From Lithobates sylvaticus (taxonomy: Eukaryota > Chordata > Amphibia > Anura > Ranidae): a stretch of DNA of 64,000 bases. The stretch lies in contig CM053026.1 of assembly GCA_028564925.1 (NCBI GenBank), positions 643,282,344 through 643,346,343 on the forward strand, read 5' to 3'. Positions 11,142 through 23,710 of this stretch are shown here, piece after piece; the first letter of the stretch is position 1, and each line of letters begins with the position of its first letter. Both the position numbers and the translations under genes were made by a program. Below the pieces are notes generated by a model that was given only the letters and a program-made list of their open reading frames with translations, made no database searches and was not told the origin of the DNA.

Positions 11142-13655
11142 TAAGTGTATGAGTTATGTATAACTGAATGGATCTCTGATGTGCTGAACAAACATCACTG
11201 TATGTCTCAATGGCTTGTTATGGAAGTTGATGCCACAGTGAGTAACTTTAGGGGGGGGGGGCAAGAAGTATATTTTGTCTTAAGTTGTGCTGGGTCATCC
11301 TATAGAGGAAGGGGCAGACATCATTCCTTTGCGTGTGAAACCATGTGCTGTTTTCTTTTAAGTGAATGTAAGCTATTGTAGTTTAGCTGTTGTTTTAGTT
11401 TCGGCGGGAAAAAACTCCATCTTGCTGTAGTCTGGCCTTTGTTGATTGCTACCATGTGCTATGGTTTTTTATCGGCCATCTTGTTGTATCTGCTGTGTTC
11501 AGCCTTTGGGGCAGATTTTCAATGCTTAGTGCAAGGTAAATAGTACGGTCTGTCCTGTTTTAAAAAGGTGATTTAGAGGCACAGTTTGATCTTGTCAGCC
11601 TTTTATGCAGGAGAAATAACATTTTGAAGGATTTTGTGCTTTTCAGCTCTCAAATCATCCCAGAGTGGAAACTGCTCTGATTCCTTTGTGTGTGTAGCCA
11701 TGTGGTCTGGGCCGTCTTTTTCTCTCTAGGCACCATTTTCCTTTTTAAGTGAATTCTATTTTTGTACTTTTTACATATTTTTAAGTAAAGCTATTGCGTT
11801 TTCTGTATTGAATTTTGGTTTACATTGAAATCTACACTGGGTTTCAGTGTATAGTGAAACTAGCTTTGCAAGTGTATGGGAGTGTCTCAGATGGTAATTC
11901 ATTGTTTTTTTTTTAGGCTTGTATTGTTTAAGCCTGCACTTGAAAATCTAGGCTTCCCTCCCTCTTCCTCTTCATTGATATTTAAATGAACCAGTTTGAT
12001 GAGTTTTGATGTATCCACAGGAGGGGAGGGGCTTTTTGATTGTTTGTGGCCTGCAGTGGAAAGGAAAGGCTTTGATTGACCTCCTTCAGCCGTCTTTTTG
12101 CAGGAGTTTCAGTTTTGGCTTTTGTTGCGCTGTTGTGTGGTATTCCGGTCTCAAAACTTGTGGTTTCACTTCCCAGGGGATATGTGAGTCAAGGGGGATT
12201 GCAATATGGGGGTTTATTCCACCCACTCCTGGAAAAAAAGTTTTTATTTGCTGATGTTAGCCATAGATTTTTCTAATGTCTTGATAGACAAAATATGAAG
12301 CTTTTCAAGGCTTCCCCTCCCCCTCCCTCTTCTTGTTCAGGTGTGCAACAGGAAGTTGGTGGGAGGAGCCTGGGGTCTTTTGACTAAGGACAAAATCATT
12401 TAGATTTTTAAAGTAAATTAAAGTTTATATTGTAATACAGTTTTGGGGAGGCAATCAAGTTATTGTAATATCAAGTCCCTATGAATTCAATGGATAACAA
12501 GACTGGCTTTAGTTGAATTTTTGTACTTTTAGCGGTGTGTGTTATTTTTAGTCTTTATTTGTTTTGACTTTTATAGCTTTAGCTGAGTCTTGTAGAAAAG
12601 ACTTTGGTTTTTAAGAAAAAACTTGTTTTATATTCACTATATAGTTTGCAGTAAGTAGTACATTATTTTTGTTCATGCCCGGATTGTTAGTTTATTATTA
12701 GGTTGATCGTGTAACTACTGAGAACAGAAGGCTGTCCCCATTTTCTTTTTCTTTATTTATTTTTTAGAAAAGCCACATTGTTGAGCAGGCATAAGTGCTC
12801 TGTGTAGTGTCGTCTGGCGACGCAGTGTACGGTCGTACAGCACAATGCGTTTGTGTATGCATACACTGTGAGGGGTAGAGATCTGATTCGGGGGGTGATG
12901 ACGCCCTCGTTCAGAATTCTAGTTGAAGGACTAGCTGTAGTCTGACGATCCACCGCAAAATCAGCCGCCTGGCGGTGCTCTCCGAATTTTAGGTGCAACG
13001 GTTTCCCTGGACGCGGGGGTAAGACGATAAGCCAATTCAAATTGCCATGGACAATAATGGAGATTTCCCACAGTCAGACAGTATGGCACAGTGCATGAAA
13101 TATGTAGCTCAGCTGTGGCTCAGCTGTGGCTTCAGAAGTTTATTATGGTAGAGCGAAAGGGGGTGTACAGGGGGTGGTTTCAGTCCGGAAGGAACCGCAT
13201 TTATGTACACCTGGCCCGAGGGGATAGCAGTGACTGGTGATCCAATGCTGAGAGGCAGGCTGGGTCCACCAACACTAGATCTGTTGTAGTTTCCTCTGAT
13301 AATTCTGCCAATGTAACCAACTTATTTTGGCGGGATCAAGAAAAATAAATAAACAAATAAAACAAAAACATTTTCAGGCCTGTTTTTGAACTTTGTGTGG
13401 CTGGTCCATGCAAAGATTTCAAACTACTGTTGTGTTTTTTCCCAAATTGTATGTATTTTTTTTCTATCACTAAGAGTGAAGGCAGAATTCCATCTGGTTG
13501 GTTTTAAATTTTAATTTTTGATTTAGGAACTATGAAATATCTCCCCCACATAAGTCTCAAGTTTTAGTTGTGCCATGTTGTATGTGGTAACAAGAATAAG
13601 TCGGAACCTACCGCAACAGCCAAGATAGGATGCATTAAGGTGAAAAAACACTAAG
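10861..13655. other. No gene recognised; TG microsatellite and unassigned DNA
   Basis: From 11023 to 11140 there is a TG-rich microsatellite. The rest is T-rich DNA without recognisable coding, RNA or terminal repeats. The part from about 12000 to 13640 has a mirror in the right arm (52626-54265). The part from about 10746 to 11995 has none. A minus-strand frame at 12753-13040 has a decayed counterpart at 53144-53497. Its translation (NWLIVLPPRPGKP...) matches no family I recognise and does not behave as a conserved gene. Confidence 0.5.
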
Positions 13656-15536
13656 CTTTACAGCCCCTTTAAGGTGCTTAGGGAGTGGCTCAAAGACAAC
13701 TTAGAGAAGGGCTTTATCAGACACCCCACCTCTCCTGTTAGGACAGCCTTATTCTTTGTTGAGAAGTAGGACTCCACCCTGCATCCATGTATCAAATACA
13801 GGGATTTGCACAAGATCACTAATAAAAATTGCCATCCATCCCATTCATTCCAGAAATGCTGGAAAGACTGATCTGTCCAAAAGCCTTTACCAAATTGGAT
13901 TTATGGAGAACCATATAATCGTGTCCTCATTTGTCCTGTTGATTAATGGAACTGTTTTTAGAATTAGATATGGGCATTTTAAGTCTTTGGTCATGCCTTT
14001 TGGCTTTTGCAATTCTCCTTCAACTTTTCAATATTTCATTATTGATGTTTTGTGAGATCTGTTGGACCAGTGTGTGATAGCATATCTGGTTGATATTACA
14101 TTTTTTTTCTGATAGTTATTTCTGATGACTTGGAGGGACAAGCATGTCTGCATCATTTTCAAAAGACTGAGGAGGAATCAACTTTACATCAAACTGGAGA
14201 AATGTGAGCTTGAACAACCTCATATCCAGTTCTTGGGATACAGTACATAATTTTTCCAGAAGGAGTGACCGTTGATCCTGATAAGATCAAAGCAGTGGCT
14301 GATTTGCCTGCCCTTTAAGAAAATTCAACAATTTGCAGCTGATGAAGAAGGGGGTGACCTTTTTGTAGTCACCTGAGGCCAGGGCCGGATTAACATAGGG
14401 ACTATTGGAGCTGCAGCTCCAGGCCCCTTTCTCAAGATAGGCCCATTTGCCCCCAAAAAAAAAAAAAAAAAAAAAATTCAAAAAAAAAAAAAAAAAAAAA
14501 AAAAAGATCGACTTTGAGGGTTGTAGCTCAACAATCAGGAGTCACAGAGACCCCACATTGGGGGTAGGTAGCTAAAGACCTACTCCAGCACTGGTTAAAA
14601 TATGGGGCTGCTATCATCTATGGTTCCAGAGATATGGGGCTGCTTGCGCAGTCGATCAGAAGCTACATACAGAGCGGCCAGTATAAATACAAGCTGGCAC
14701 ACTCTGCCGAAGACTGAGAGGATGAACTCACAGTGCTTATAATAATTATTTGTATATTACTTATGATAATTAACCCCTTGCCACCCAGGCCAATTCTGAC
14801 ACTTCTCTCCTACATGTAAAAATCATCATCATTTTTTTTGATAGAAAATTACTCAGAAGCCTCAAGCATTATATATGTTGTTTTAGCAGACACCCTATGG
14901 AATAAAATGGTGGTCTTTGCAACTTTTTATGTTACACAATATTTGTGCAGCAATTTTCAAATGTTTTTTTTTGGAAAGAAACTGTTTCATTCATAAAAAA
15001 AAAAAACGACTAAAGTTAGCACGATTTTTTTTGTGTACCAAGCGATGCTTTAATTTTTTTTACAGGTTACATGTTTAGAGTTACAGAGGAGGTCTAAGGC
15101 TAGAATTATTGTTCTCACTCTAACGATCGTGGCATATGTAACCTGTGTGTATCTGGATCTGATACTAACCAGTGCCTACCCAGCCACTGACTAGTATCTC
15201 TCCCCAGCCTGTCCCCACACACCCTCTCACCTGCTGACCTGTGAATGGGGGAATCACTCCTGCAGTGTTTTTGTGTTCTGCCAGTGAATACGATGATCAG
15301 TGTTGCTAACTATAGCTGGCAGCACTGATTGTTTTGGGGAAAACCTGACAGGCTGGTTGTACTCAAGTCGGTTAATAGGTTGACTTGTGTAAAACCAGGT
15401 AGCCCATACATAGATCGACTATGGCTGGTCTCTGCTTAATTGGTGCAATTTCAATCCATGTATGGCCCGCTTAACCACTACACAGTCCCTAAACAGCCTT
15501 CCATAAACCTTTACATTTTTCCTTCCCAGATTCCTT

Positions 15537-15860
15537 CATCCTCCTCTCCTATACATAGTGCCCACTGTCATACTCTCCACACTTCTCTCCTGTACATACT
15601 GCTCACTGTCATACCCTCCACACTTCTCTCCTATACATAGCGCCCACTGTCATATCCTACACACTCCTCTCCTGTACATAGTGCCCGCTGTCATACACTT
15701 CTCTCCTGTACATAGTGCCCATTGCCGTACCCTCCACCACACTCCTCTCCTGTACATACTGCTCACTGTCATACCCTCCACACTCCTCTGCTGTGCATAC
15801 TGCCCACTGTCATACTCTTCACACTCCTCTCCTGTACATAGTGCCCACTGTTAGACCCTC
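15537..15860. repeat. 41-bp tandem repeat in hAT-D
   Basis: About seven to eight copies of a roughly 41-bp unit of the form CTCTCCTGTACATAGTGCCC then ACTGTCATACCCTCCACACT, with some shortened units. The mirror array is at about 47465-47765, with a different copy composition. Confidence 0.88.
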
Positions 15861-16557
15861 CACATTCCTCTTCCTCACCTGCACATACTTCCCACTTTTA
15901 TACCATCCATACTCCTTCCCTATGCCTCTTACCCACAAAAAACAGTTCTTTAAAATTATACTGAATATCCTCAATGTTACCAGCTCTATAATGGGCACAC
16001 TTTTGTTAGTTCAACTAAAGGAAATCTCAGTCCTCATATTTGTTCTGCCCCATTATTAGTACTTATTTAATTTTGTAAGTACTATTGTGATGTATAGAGG
16101 AACATAGGGGATGTCAGCTACTCTAAATATAGCACTTGTAAAAAAGTGTCCCTGAAAATATTTTTGAAATGTTGGCAAATATGCGGGTCAGTAGGGGGCC
16201 CCATGAGAGGCTCCTGGGTTCCAATGATATTAAAGCGGTTGTAAACTTTTCTAACGTTACTATTTTTTAGAGGCCCTGAGGTAGGTTATGCCATAATGTA
16301 CAAGTATGCACAGCATATTAGCACATTAGGGTACACTTAAATTGTCAGACTGAGCCCTCCAGTGCTGTGCTGTGATCAATCCGGCCCGGGCGCTTCCATC
16401 TTCACCCGGTCTTCCCTCCGGGTTCTGTGCCTTCGGTCACTTGCCTTGGCCGGGCTGTGTTGATGTCATTCCCACACATGCTCATGTGCATCCTCTTTCT
16501 CTCATCCCCCCCTTTCTCTCTCATCCTCTTTACCTTACCCCTAACACCTCTTTCATC

Positions 16558-16558
16558 C

Positions 16559-16596
<38 letters not shown>
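16558..16596. repeat. (CT)n microsatellite
   Basis: About 35 bp of CT repeats in hAT-D. The right arm has the shorter (GA)n equivalent near 46868-46890. Confidence 0.95.
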
Positions 16597-16597
<1 letters not shown>

Positions 16598-17324
16598 CTC
16601 CCTCTCTTTTTAATTTAATTTGTTATAACAAAAAATTGTTTGAATTTTTATTTATTAATTTATTGTTTATAAAAGGCCCCACCAAAATCCTCAGCACCAG
16701 GCCCATGATGTTCTTAATCTGGCCCTGCCTGAGGCACAGACTGTCTTTAGTAAACTAAAGACTCTTTTTATTGCACCAATACTGGTACATCCTGATCCCG
16801 AACTACCTTTCATTGTAGAAGTTGATGTTTCATATTCCACTGTGGGGAGCTATTCTTTCTCAGTGATTGTTAGCAAATATGGAAAAGATTTCTGAGTGGA
16901 TTTATCTGCTGAAAGGGGCTAAGATGGGCTTCTACCCAAATTAACAGGTGAACAACAGGTGGAGCTGGGGGAATCCACAAGCGACTGTAATGGGGACCCT
17001 AGCATAAAACATAAATGTCAAGCTGTGCTAGAAAATAAGATTCAAACAGTATCAGGATGCTGAGGGTCCCGATGGCCAGTGGGATTAGGATATAACGTAA
17101 AAGAAAAAATAAATAAAATGAAATAAGAATAAAATTGGATGCGAATATAAGCTGTATTCGAAAAAGTAATACCCGTAACTAAAGCTAATATTCGAATAAG
17201 GAGGGGCAGGAGGGGAAAAGATTTATTAAACGGAGAGGGGAAAAAAATATTGCAGGTGTCCCTAATGTGGGAGGAAAACTGGGTTGGGGAAGGGGGAGAG
17301 AGAAGTTGAACAGATAGTAGGTAA

Positions 17325-18172
17325 TAGACATGTGCATTTGTTTTCGTCTGACTAAATTTTCGTCCGAATTTCAGGTATATTCGTTATCGTAAACAAACGA
17401 TAACAAACGTACAAAATCCGAAAACCGATAGATCCGACATAAACAAATGCTTTATTTTCGTTTTCATTGCAACAGGTCGATATAGATAGGAGATTCAAAA
17501 TGACGCTGAGAATAGCGATCTGTGTCCATCGAACCTGTGGTCAAATGTGCCTAACCTTAGCTCTATTAGTTCAAGATTATTCTACATAGAGAGAAAAGAT
17601 TTGACATAGAGAGAAAAGATTTGACATAGAGAGAAATGATTTGACCTAGAGAGAAAAGATTCAACATTATAGAGACAATAGCAAAAAAGGTTAAATGTGC
17701 CTAACCTAACTCTATTAGTCCAAGGTTATTCGACATAGAGAGAAAAGATTCAACATGAAGATTCGACGAAGCAGTTGCCGCGAGCGAACATTTATGGTCA
17801 AATGCTCTGCCCATAGGCTATAGAAGAATTCTAATGTTGGTTTACCAGTAATAATATTTAATGAATATAATTATTACTAGTGTCATACAACATTTAGAAT
17901 TCTACCAAATCTTGTAGGCGGAACATTCGACCAGAAATGCACGATTGCGGCGTCGTACAGTTTAGCTGCTCCATCGAATTATCTTAGAACATTCAGCAGA
18001 CACCATAAACTTTCAATGACAGATTCAACCTTAATTATTTCGGATTTTCGGACAAATGCATTTTTTAACGAAACAAAATAAATAAAAATGAATTTCGGAA
18101 CCAACTAAATAAATTAATTTTTCACCCGAAAACTAAATTCCGAAACAAAATATTTCAGTGTGCACATGTCTA
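17325..18172. mobile_element. hAT-E MITE (left copy)
   Basis: The 848-bp element has inverted termini TAGACATGTGCA and TGCACATGTCTA and the exact 8-bp duplication GTAGGTAA (17317-17324 and 18173-18180). The subterminal regions are rich in TTTCG/CGAAA motifs on opposite strands. An internal 21-bp unit (GACATAGAGAGAAAAGATTT) is repeated about four times near 17583-17660. No coding capacity is seen. Confidence 0.92.
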
Positions 18173-18473
18173 GTAGGTAATAGGTGCCTTTCGCCCCAGT
18201 GAGTAGAGCTAAATCCAGGAGGTCCGCCGAATTCCAAAACCTCCTGGAGATTTGCGCCAGTGTACACAAGGTGGTGCCAGGGTCTCCAGGTCTCACGAAA
18301 GGTCTCCTCCCGGTTGTGCAGAGTGGCGGTGAGATCTTCCATATCTCTTAGTTCATTTACTTTAGAGAACCACAGGGCTTTGGATGGTGGGGTCTCCGAT
18401 CCCCAACAGAGGGGGATGCACACCTTAGCTGCGTTCAGTAGTTGGATTGTAAGAGAGGCCTTGTATTTCTTAA

Positions 18474-19607
18474 CCACTTAAGGACCGGGCCTCTTTTTGA
18501 GATGTGTTGTTTACAAGTTAAAATGTTTTTTTTGCTAGAAAATTACTTAGAACCCCCAAACATTATACATTTTTTCTAACACCCTAGAGAATAAAATGGC
18601 GGTTGTTGCAATACTTTCTGTCACATCGTATTTGTGCAGCGGTCTTACATGCACACTTTTTTTGGGAAAAAATACACTTTTTTTAATTAAAAAATAAGAC
18701 AACAGTAAAGCCCAATTTTTTTGATATTGTGAAAGATAATCTTACATCGAGTAAATTGATAGCCAACATGTCACGCTTCAAAATTGCGCCCGCTTGTCGA
18801 ATGACGACAAACTTTTACCCTTAAATTGCATGTTTTAAGTTACAGAGAAGTGATTGGGCTAGAATTATTGCTCTTGCTCTACCGATCGTGGTGATACCTC
18901 ACATGTATGGTTTGAACACCGTTTTCATATGCGGGCACAACTCACGTATGCATTTGCTACTGCACGCGAGCTCGACAGGACGGGGCACGTTTAAAAAAAA
19001 ATAGTTTTTCTTATTTATTTTACCTTTTATTTTTTATTTTTACACTGTTTTTAAAAAAAAGAAAATTGTGTCACTTTTAATCCTTTCACAAGGAATGCAA
19101 ACATACCTTGTAATAGAAAAAAAAGCATGACAGAACCTATTAAATATGAGATCTGGGGTCAAAAAGACCTCAGATCTCATATTTACACCTAAATGCAATA
19201 AAATAAAATAAAATTTCATTTAAAAAAAATAAAAATGGCCCTTTAATAGCTATGGGCAGAAGTGACGTTTTGACGTCGCTTTCGCCCTGCATTGTTATGG
19301 AGACAGGTGGGAGCCATCTTCCCCTCACTCGTCTCCAAGCCCAGCAAGGGTGAAGATCCCATCACCTCCACCACTGCCGACGGCTCCGGTAAGCGGCGGA
19401 GGGCACCGGAGCGCTGCGTGAGGGGGTCCCCTCTCCTGCCACAGATAAAAGTGATCTTGTGGCAAATCTGCCACAGTGACCACTCTTATCTGAAAGTGGA
19501 CCCCTGAAGAAGAGGATACCGGGGTTATGGCAGATATCTGCTGCTATAACAACGATATCCCCCTTCAAAGTAAGGACGTATATCGGCGCGCAGCGGTTCG
19601 GAAGTGG
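18474..19607. mobile_element. TTAA-flanked element, piggyBac/Kolobok type (left copy)
   Basis: The 1134-bp element sits between TTAA 18470-18473 and TTAA 19608-19611, with inverted termini CCACTT and AAGTGG. Removing it and one TTAA restores the LINE sequence across the junction. It has no transposase. A hairpin near its right end pairs GGATACCGGGGTTATGGCAG (19518 onward) with the stretch ending at about 19560. I recall this sequence as a very abundant ranid repeat. The TTAA target fits piggyBac or Kolobok. Confidence 0.85.
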
Positions 19608-20220
19608 TTAATTGGTCATGGTGAAAGATGGAGCAAACAAGTTGCAGGGTTCCCCTCCAAGTCAGCATTTGTCAGATGTTTGATTGTGCCGGTCACCTCT
19701 CGCCAGAATGGTCCAAGCCTGGGACAGTCCCAAAAAAAATGCAGCATTGTCCCCTCTGTGTTGCCGCAGCGCCATCACAGGCTAGAAACTTGGAGGAAGA
19801 ATCTGTGCAAAATGAAGGATCTTCTCTTTCTGGGACTCTGTGAATTGGTCTGATTCCCATCTGGACAGAAACAGAGGGTCAAAACCATCTGCCGGCCAAA
19901 TCAAAAGGGTATAGATTTTTTGGAGACAATGGCAGATCGGCCCCTCTCGGTGACAAATGTTTTCCAATTCTGTGAGCTTTTGAGATATGCCCGGTATTCG
20001 CAAACATCTGCGAAGAAAGGTACGTAGCTGGAGACCACTCCAGAATTCCAGCAGGGGGTCAGAAGTAGACATCCCGGCTGAGGAGGACAGTTGACTGTCT
20101 GGGCCCACAAAGTCGCAGAGGAAACACTGCTTTTATATACGATGCATGACACTTGCCAAACAGCGGGTCAAATGGTTGGAGCATTAGTCTGGAAGCCAAA
20201 ATTTGGTCAAAACCTAGGTT

Positions 20221-20593
20221 CAGAGCAAACCATTGGTTAATTCCTACTCTCTATATGGCATATACTTTTCTGATCCCTCCCATTCAGATCCTATTTTAAA
20301 AGGTCCTCCAGCATTCTAACCATTTTCTCCCCCAACAGAACTCCCTCTCCTTCTCTATTTAGATACAGTTCCCCTACAGTAATGCCAGTAACCAAGTAAA
20401 AAGTCAACTCAGTTCTCCAGGAACCCAAACCCCTCCTTTTTACATAATTTTCTCAGCCACCTGTTCAACTTCCTAAGGGTCTGCTGTCTCTCTGGTGTGA
20501 CTTGTGGTACGGGAAGTTTTTCTGAAAATGCTACCTTTAAGGTCTTTTTGCTTAACTTGGTACCTAATTTTGTAAAGTAATTTTTTAGAATGC
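20221..20593. other. No gene recognised
   Basis: Unassigned sequence between the LINE and a TTAA-type repeat. It is mirrored at about 42785-43150. No motif is recognised on either strand. Confidence 0.4.
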
Positions 20594-21332
20594 TTAACCA
20601 TTTCAGCCCCGGAAGATGTTACCCCCTTCCTGACCAGAGCACTTTTTGCAACACGGCACTGCGTCGCTTTAACTATTTAACAATTGCGCGGTCGTGTGAC
20701 GTTGCACACAAACAAAATTTGCTTCCTTTTTTCCACAAATAGAGCTTTCTTTTGGTGGTATTTTATCACCTCTGCGGTATTTATTTTTTACGCTATAAAC
20801 AAAAAAAAGCGTCAATTTTGAAGAAAAAAAATTATTTTTTACTTTTTGCTGTAATAAATATCCCCCAAAAATATATAATAAAAAGATTTTTTTCATCAGT
20901 TTAGGCCGATATGTATTCTTCTACATATTTTTGGTAAAAAAATCACAATAAGCGTATATTGATTGGTTTGCGCAAAAGTTATAGCATCTACAAAATAGGG
21001 GATCGTTTTATGGCATTTTTTTTTGTATTTTTTTTTTACTAGTAATGGCGGCGATCTGTGATTCTTATTGGGACTGCGACATTATGGCGGACACATTGGA
21101 CAATTTTGACACATTTTTGGGACCATTGGCATTAATACAGCGATCAATGCTATAGAAAATGCATTGATTACTGTAAAAATGTCACTGGCAGTGAAGGGGT
21201 TAACACTAGGGGGAAATCAAGGAGTTAATGTGTTCCCTAGTTTGTGTTCTACCTGAAAGGGGGAGGGGACTGTGCAGGGGAGATGACAGATCGCTGTTCA
21301 TACTCTGTCAACCTGATCCACAACGTGTTAAA
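20594..21332. repeat. TTAA-type ranid repeat, second subfamily (left copy)
   Basis: It begins TTAACCATTTCAGCCCCGGA and contains CACTGCGTCGCTTTAAC, AGAGCTTTCTTTTGG and CCAATGGTCC-type blocks. It ends near an internal GTGTTAA at about 21326-21332. It is the same family as 1-372 and the hAT-A target. The mirror copy is at 42041-42784. No coding capacity. Confidence 0.75.
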
Positions 21333-22083
21333 TCTGAGCACACGGTAAATGGCAAACTGTTTAACAATCATGGTTTTTGTGACAGATTACCCTATCTACC
21401 CTACTAATAATTGAGTCCTCTGCCACTACTAGTATTTGTCTCTCTTTGCTTATTCCCATCCTTACTGGGGCAGTCATTCCCCTGGATGCTAGAGCAGGTG
21501 TTGGGCTCCAGCAAGGCTACTTCTGAATTTATATTCCCAGTGTTGTGCAAACGACCATATTTTTTTAGAATGTATGAATTCAGGACTAGCCTCTATAACA
21601 CGTTTCCCTCTGCAGTGTCATCTAACTGTAACCCACCTACCCACTCCTGACCCCATCTCCTCCATGTCTCCACCCTCCTCTATTATGGCCCTAGCAAGCA
21701 GTTGATGGGTAAGGTCCAAACTCCCCTACAAGTTGTTAATGCTTTGCAGTTTTGCCAGTTGATTCTTTAGATAAAGGATCTGAGCTTCTAAACAAACAAC
21801 TTGCTCTCTTCTTGCACAACAGTATTTGCCCTTGAACAATTGTTAGAGGAGTACATACACAGAACAGGATATGCACTGAAACACATTAGCAATCAGGGAA
21901 GACATGCTTACCTCTAGCTTTAGGGCTTTTTTTTGTTTATAAATTAGAACTCTGTTACAACTTACAATAAGGCTGTAAGTTTTAGCCCTGCTCCATTATT
22001 CCTTGGGGTGTGCTATGCCCTTGTTTTAAGTATGAGGATCATTTTTTTATTTAAACATGAATGGATGAAGGAGATTATTTACT
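21333..22083. other. No gene recognised
   Basis: Unassigned DNA, mirrored at about 41290-42040. Short frames at 21411-21650 and its mirror carry no known motif and differ slightly between arms. Confidence 0.4.
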
Positions 22084-23710
22084 TATTATGAGAAAGACAT
22101 ACACAAAAGTGCATTGGGGGACGCCCCCTTGGACGTTGTATGGCAGAATATAGTATCAGAGTCAAAACTCAATTAGCGAATATATATATAAAGGCACAAA
22201 GGTGCCAACTTTATTATTTATATAGTCATGAAAAAAATATATGTTACATGGGAACACAATAGATAAAATATACTAAAACAGTGCATCGATGAATACTGTA
22301 CATATATATTGAACAATAAGATACAATGACCCAAACTCATTGTCAAGAAAGAGCATCAACCAAACCATGAGACGGTTGGCAGGCTAATTCCAACGACATA
22401 GACCCAACATGTTTCGGATATTATTTTTACATCAATATATATTCCTTCTTCAGGGGTGATATGAGGTTAGGTAATTATATTTAAATCTGTGAAAAAATAT
22501 AGAGATACATAGTAATGTTCATCTAACAACATCAGAAAAGTGTACATCTGTTGTCAGTGAGTTTTTTGAATATATAAAAGAGTAATATGTAAACAGAGCC
22601 AAAGTTACTTACATATCATAGATTCACTGGCAGTTAGCCAAGATAAAAGACAATACAGAGGAGTAGTACACGCTGGCTGCGTATATGTCCATACATAGGG
22701 CAGATGGTAAAGGCATATGTCCGTGGCTCAATCGTTAGGGCATGTCCACAAAAGACGCCTGGTAGCTACTACCACAGCAGCAGGAATATGCACTATGGAA
22801 AAAATGGCAAAGGGGGACAGATAAGTCCTTTTACCAGCAGAGGTGCATATATAAGATTATATATGACAGTGAGTAGCACAGAACCAGTCCATGCCTCACT
22901 CAGGTATAGTAAAGAGATCAGTTTGTTTTACCTTGAATCTGGGGCCAGCATGTAAAGCAGACACCGGAGACACAGCCGGTGAACTGACAGAATCCTTCAA
23001 GTGTCAGCACTTAATCATCTGGCTGTGTCCAGTGCAGGCCAATCGGATTGCACCTGATCTCACTGAATCAGCTGTGTAAGCACAGCTGATTGTGAGAGCC
23101 ACAATCAGCTGGGGGTGATGACGTCACGCATTGCCGCGCCGTCAGCGGGAAAGTGTTCCTGCCTTACGGTGCTAGGCAACAAGGGGAACACAAGAGGTGC
23201 TCCACCCAGTGGGAGGGCTGGCAGACAAACAGAAAATATCCATTGTCCAGCCGGTCAACACTGGCGGAGCTTACCCGCCGGGTGTCCATGCAAAAACAAG
23301 AGCAAGACACAGGGACAAAGACGCCCAGTGGATGGGTGAAAGAATACACCGCCAGAGTGTTTACAAAAATGGGTAAATAATAATGATATATAAACAAAAT
23401 ACAGACAAAAAAGAAAAACATATCCAGGGCAATCATATGTCAAAAATAATTGCAAAAATAGAAGAGTGAATGGAAGAGAATAAGAGAAAAAAAAATAATG
23501 AAAAGAGAGAAAATATAGAAAATAATAATGGTGATGGCGATGATGAAAAATAATGATAATGATAGCAATGATAATAGATGAAAATAAAAATAATAAGAAA
23601 GGTAAATAAAAATAAATTAAAATAATAATGATAAAATAAATAAAAATAAAATAATGAATATGAAATAAAAATAAATAGAGATGAAAATAAAAATAAATAT
23701 AAAAAATATG
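22084..23710 (-). repeat. Penelope-like terminal repeat, outer (left copy)
   Basis: This is the reverse complement of 25612-27276, with roughly ten percent of residues differing in sampled frames. It contains a hammerhead-like motif (22392-22470), a TTTAC-CAGCAGAGG block, an AGCTGATTGTG hairpin near 23077-23110 and an A-rich ATAAAAATAA tail from about 23450. It is far more diverged from its partner in the same element than from its mirror in the other arm. Confidence 0.85.
22392..22470 (-). ncRNA. Hammerhead-ribozyme-like motif (outer repeat, left)
   Basis: On the minus strand the order is CTGAAGA, a stem II candidate (AGGAATAT with AATATCC), GAAAC, a four-pair stem III (ACAT with ATGT) and the triplet GTC. 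These are the core elements of a hammerhead. An unpaired A precedes stem II and stem I is weak, so activity is uncertain. Confidence 0.4.

Larger units (their letters stand above)
14380..16727. mobile_element. hAT-D, non-autonomous hAT (left copy)
   Basis: The 2348-bp element has termini CAGGGCCGGATTAA and TTAATCTGGCCCTG, flanked by the exact 8-bp duplication CCTGAGGC (14372-14379 and 16728-16735). It has captured a truncated TTAA-type repeat (about 14772-15140), a 41-bp tandem array, a CT microsatellite and poly-A runs. No transposase is present. Confidence 0.92.
13656..16920 (+). mobile_element. Ty3/gypsy-type LTR retrotransposon fossil (left copy)
   Basis: Plus-strand sequence at about 13670-14379 and 16736-16905 resembles the reverse transcriptase and following RNase H region of Ty3/gypsy-group elements. 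Visible blocks include the DLSK and [11 protein letters not shown] regions. It is a partial pol fossil, broken in several places, with no LTRs seen. It is split by the hAT-D element (14380-16727). The mirror copy lies at 46441-49690. It predates hAT-D and the inverted duplication. Confidence 0.75.
16921..20220 (-). mobile_element. L1/Tx1-type LINE, 3' fragment (left copy)
   Basis: Minus-strand frames at 19782-20152 and 18133-18477 read as the C-terminal part of an L1-clade ORF2. They include CLRIPGISQKLTELENIC with QKEKILHFAQ, and NAAKVCIPLCWGSETPPS with SKVNELRDMEDLTA. A cysteine-poor version of the usual CWRCG..FWDCP region lies between them. The reverse transcriptase and endonuclease domains are missing, so it is a 5'-truncated insertion, with frame changes. 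It is split by a TTAA element (18474-19607) and a hAT MITE (17325-18172). The segment 16921-17324 would be 3' untranslated sequence. The mirror copy is at 43153-46440. Confidence 0.75.

Noticed and set aside
12753-13040. 95-codon minus-strand frame conserved in both arms
   Set aside because: The right-arm counterpart has diverged with frame changes. The similarity is explained by the duplication, not by selection.
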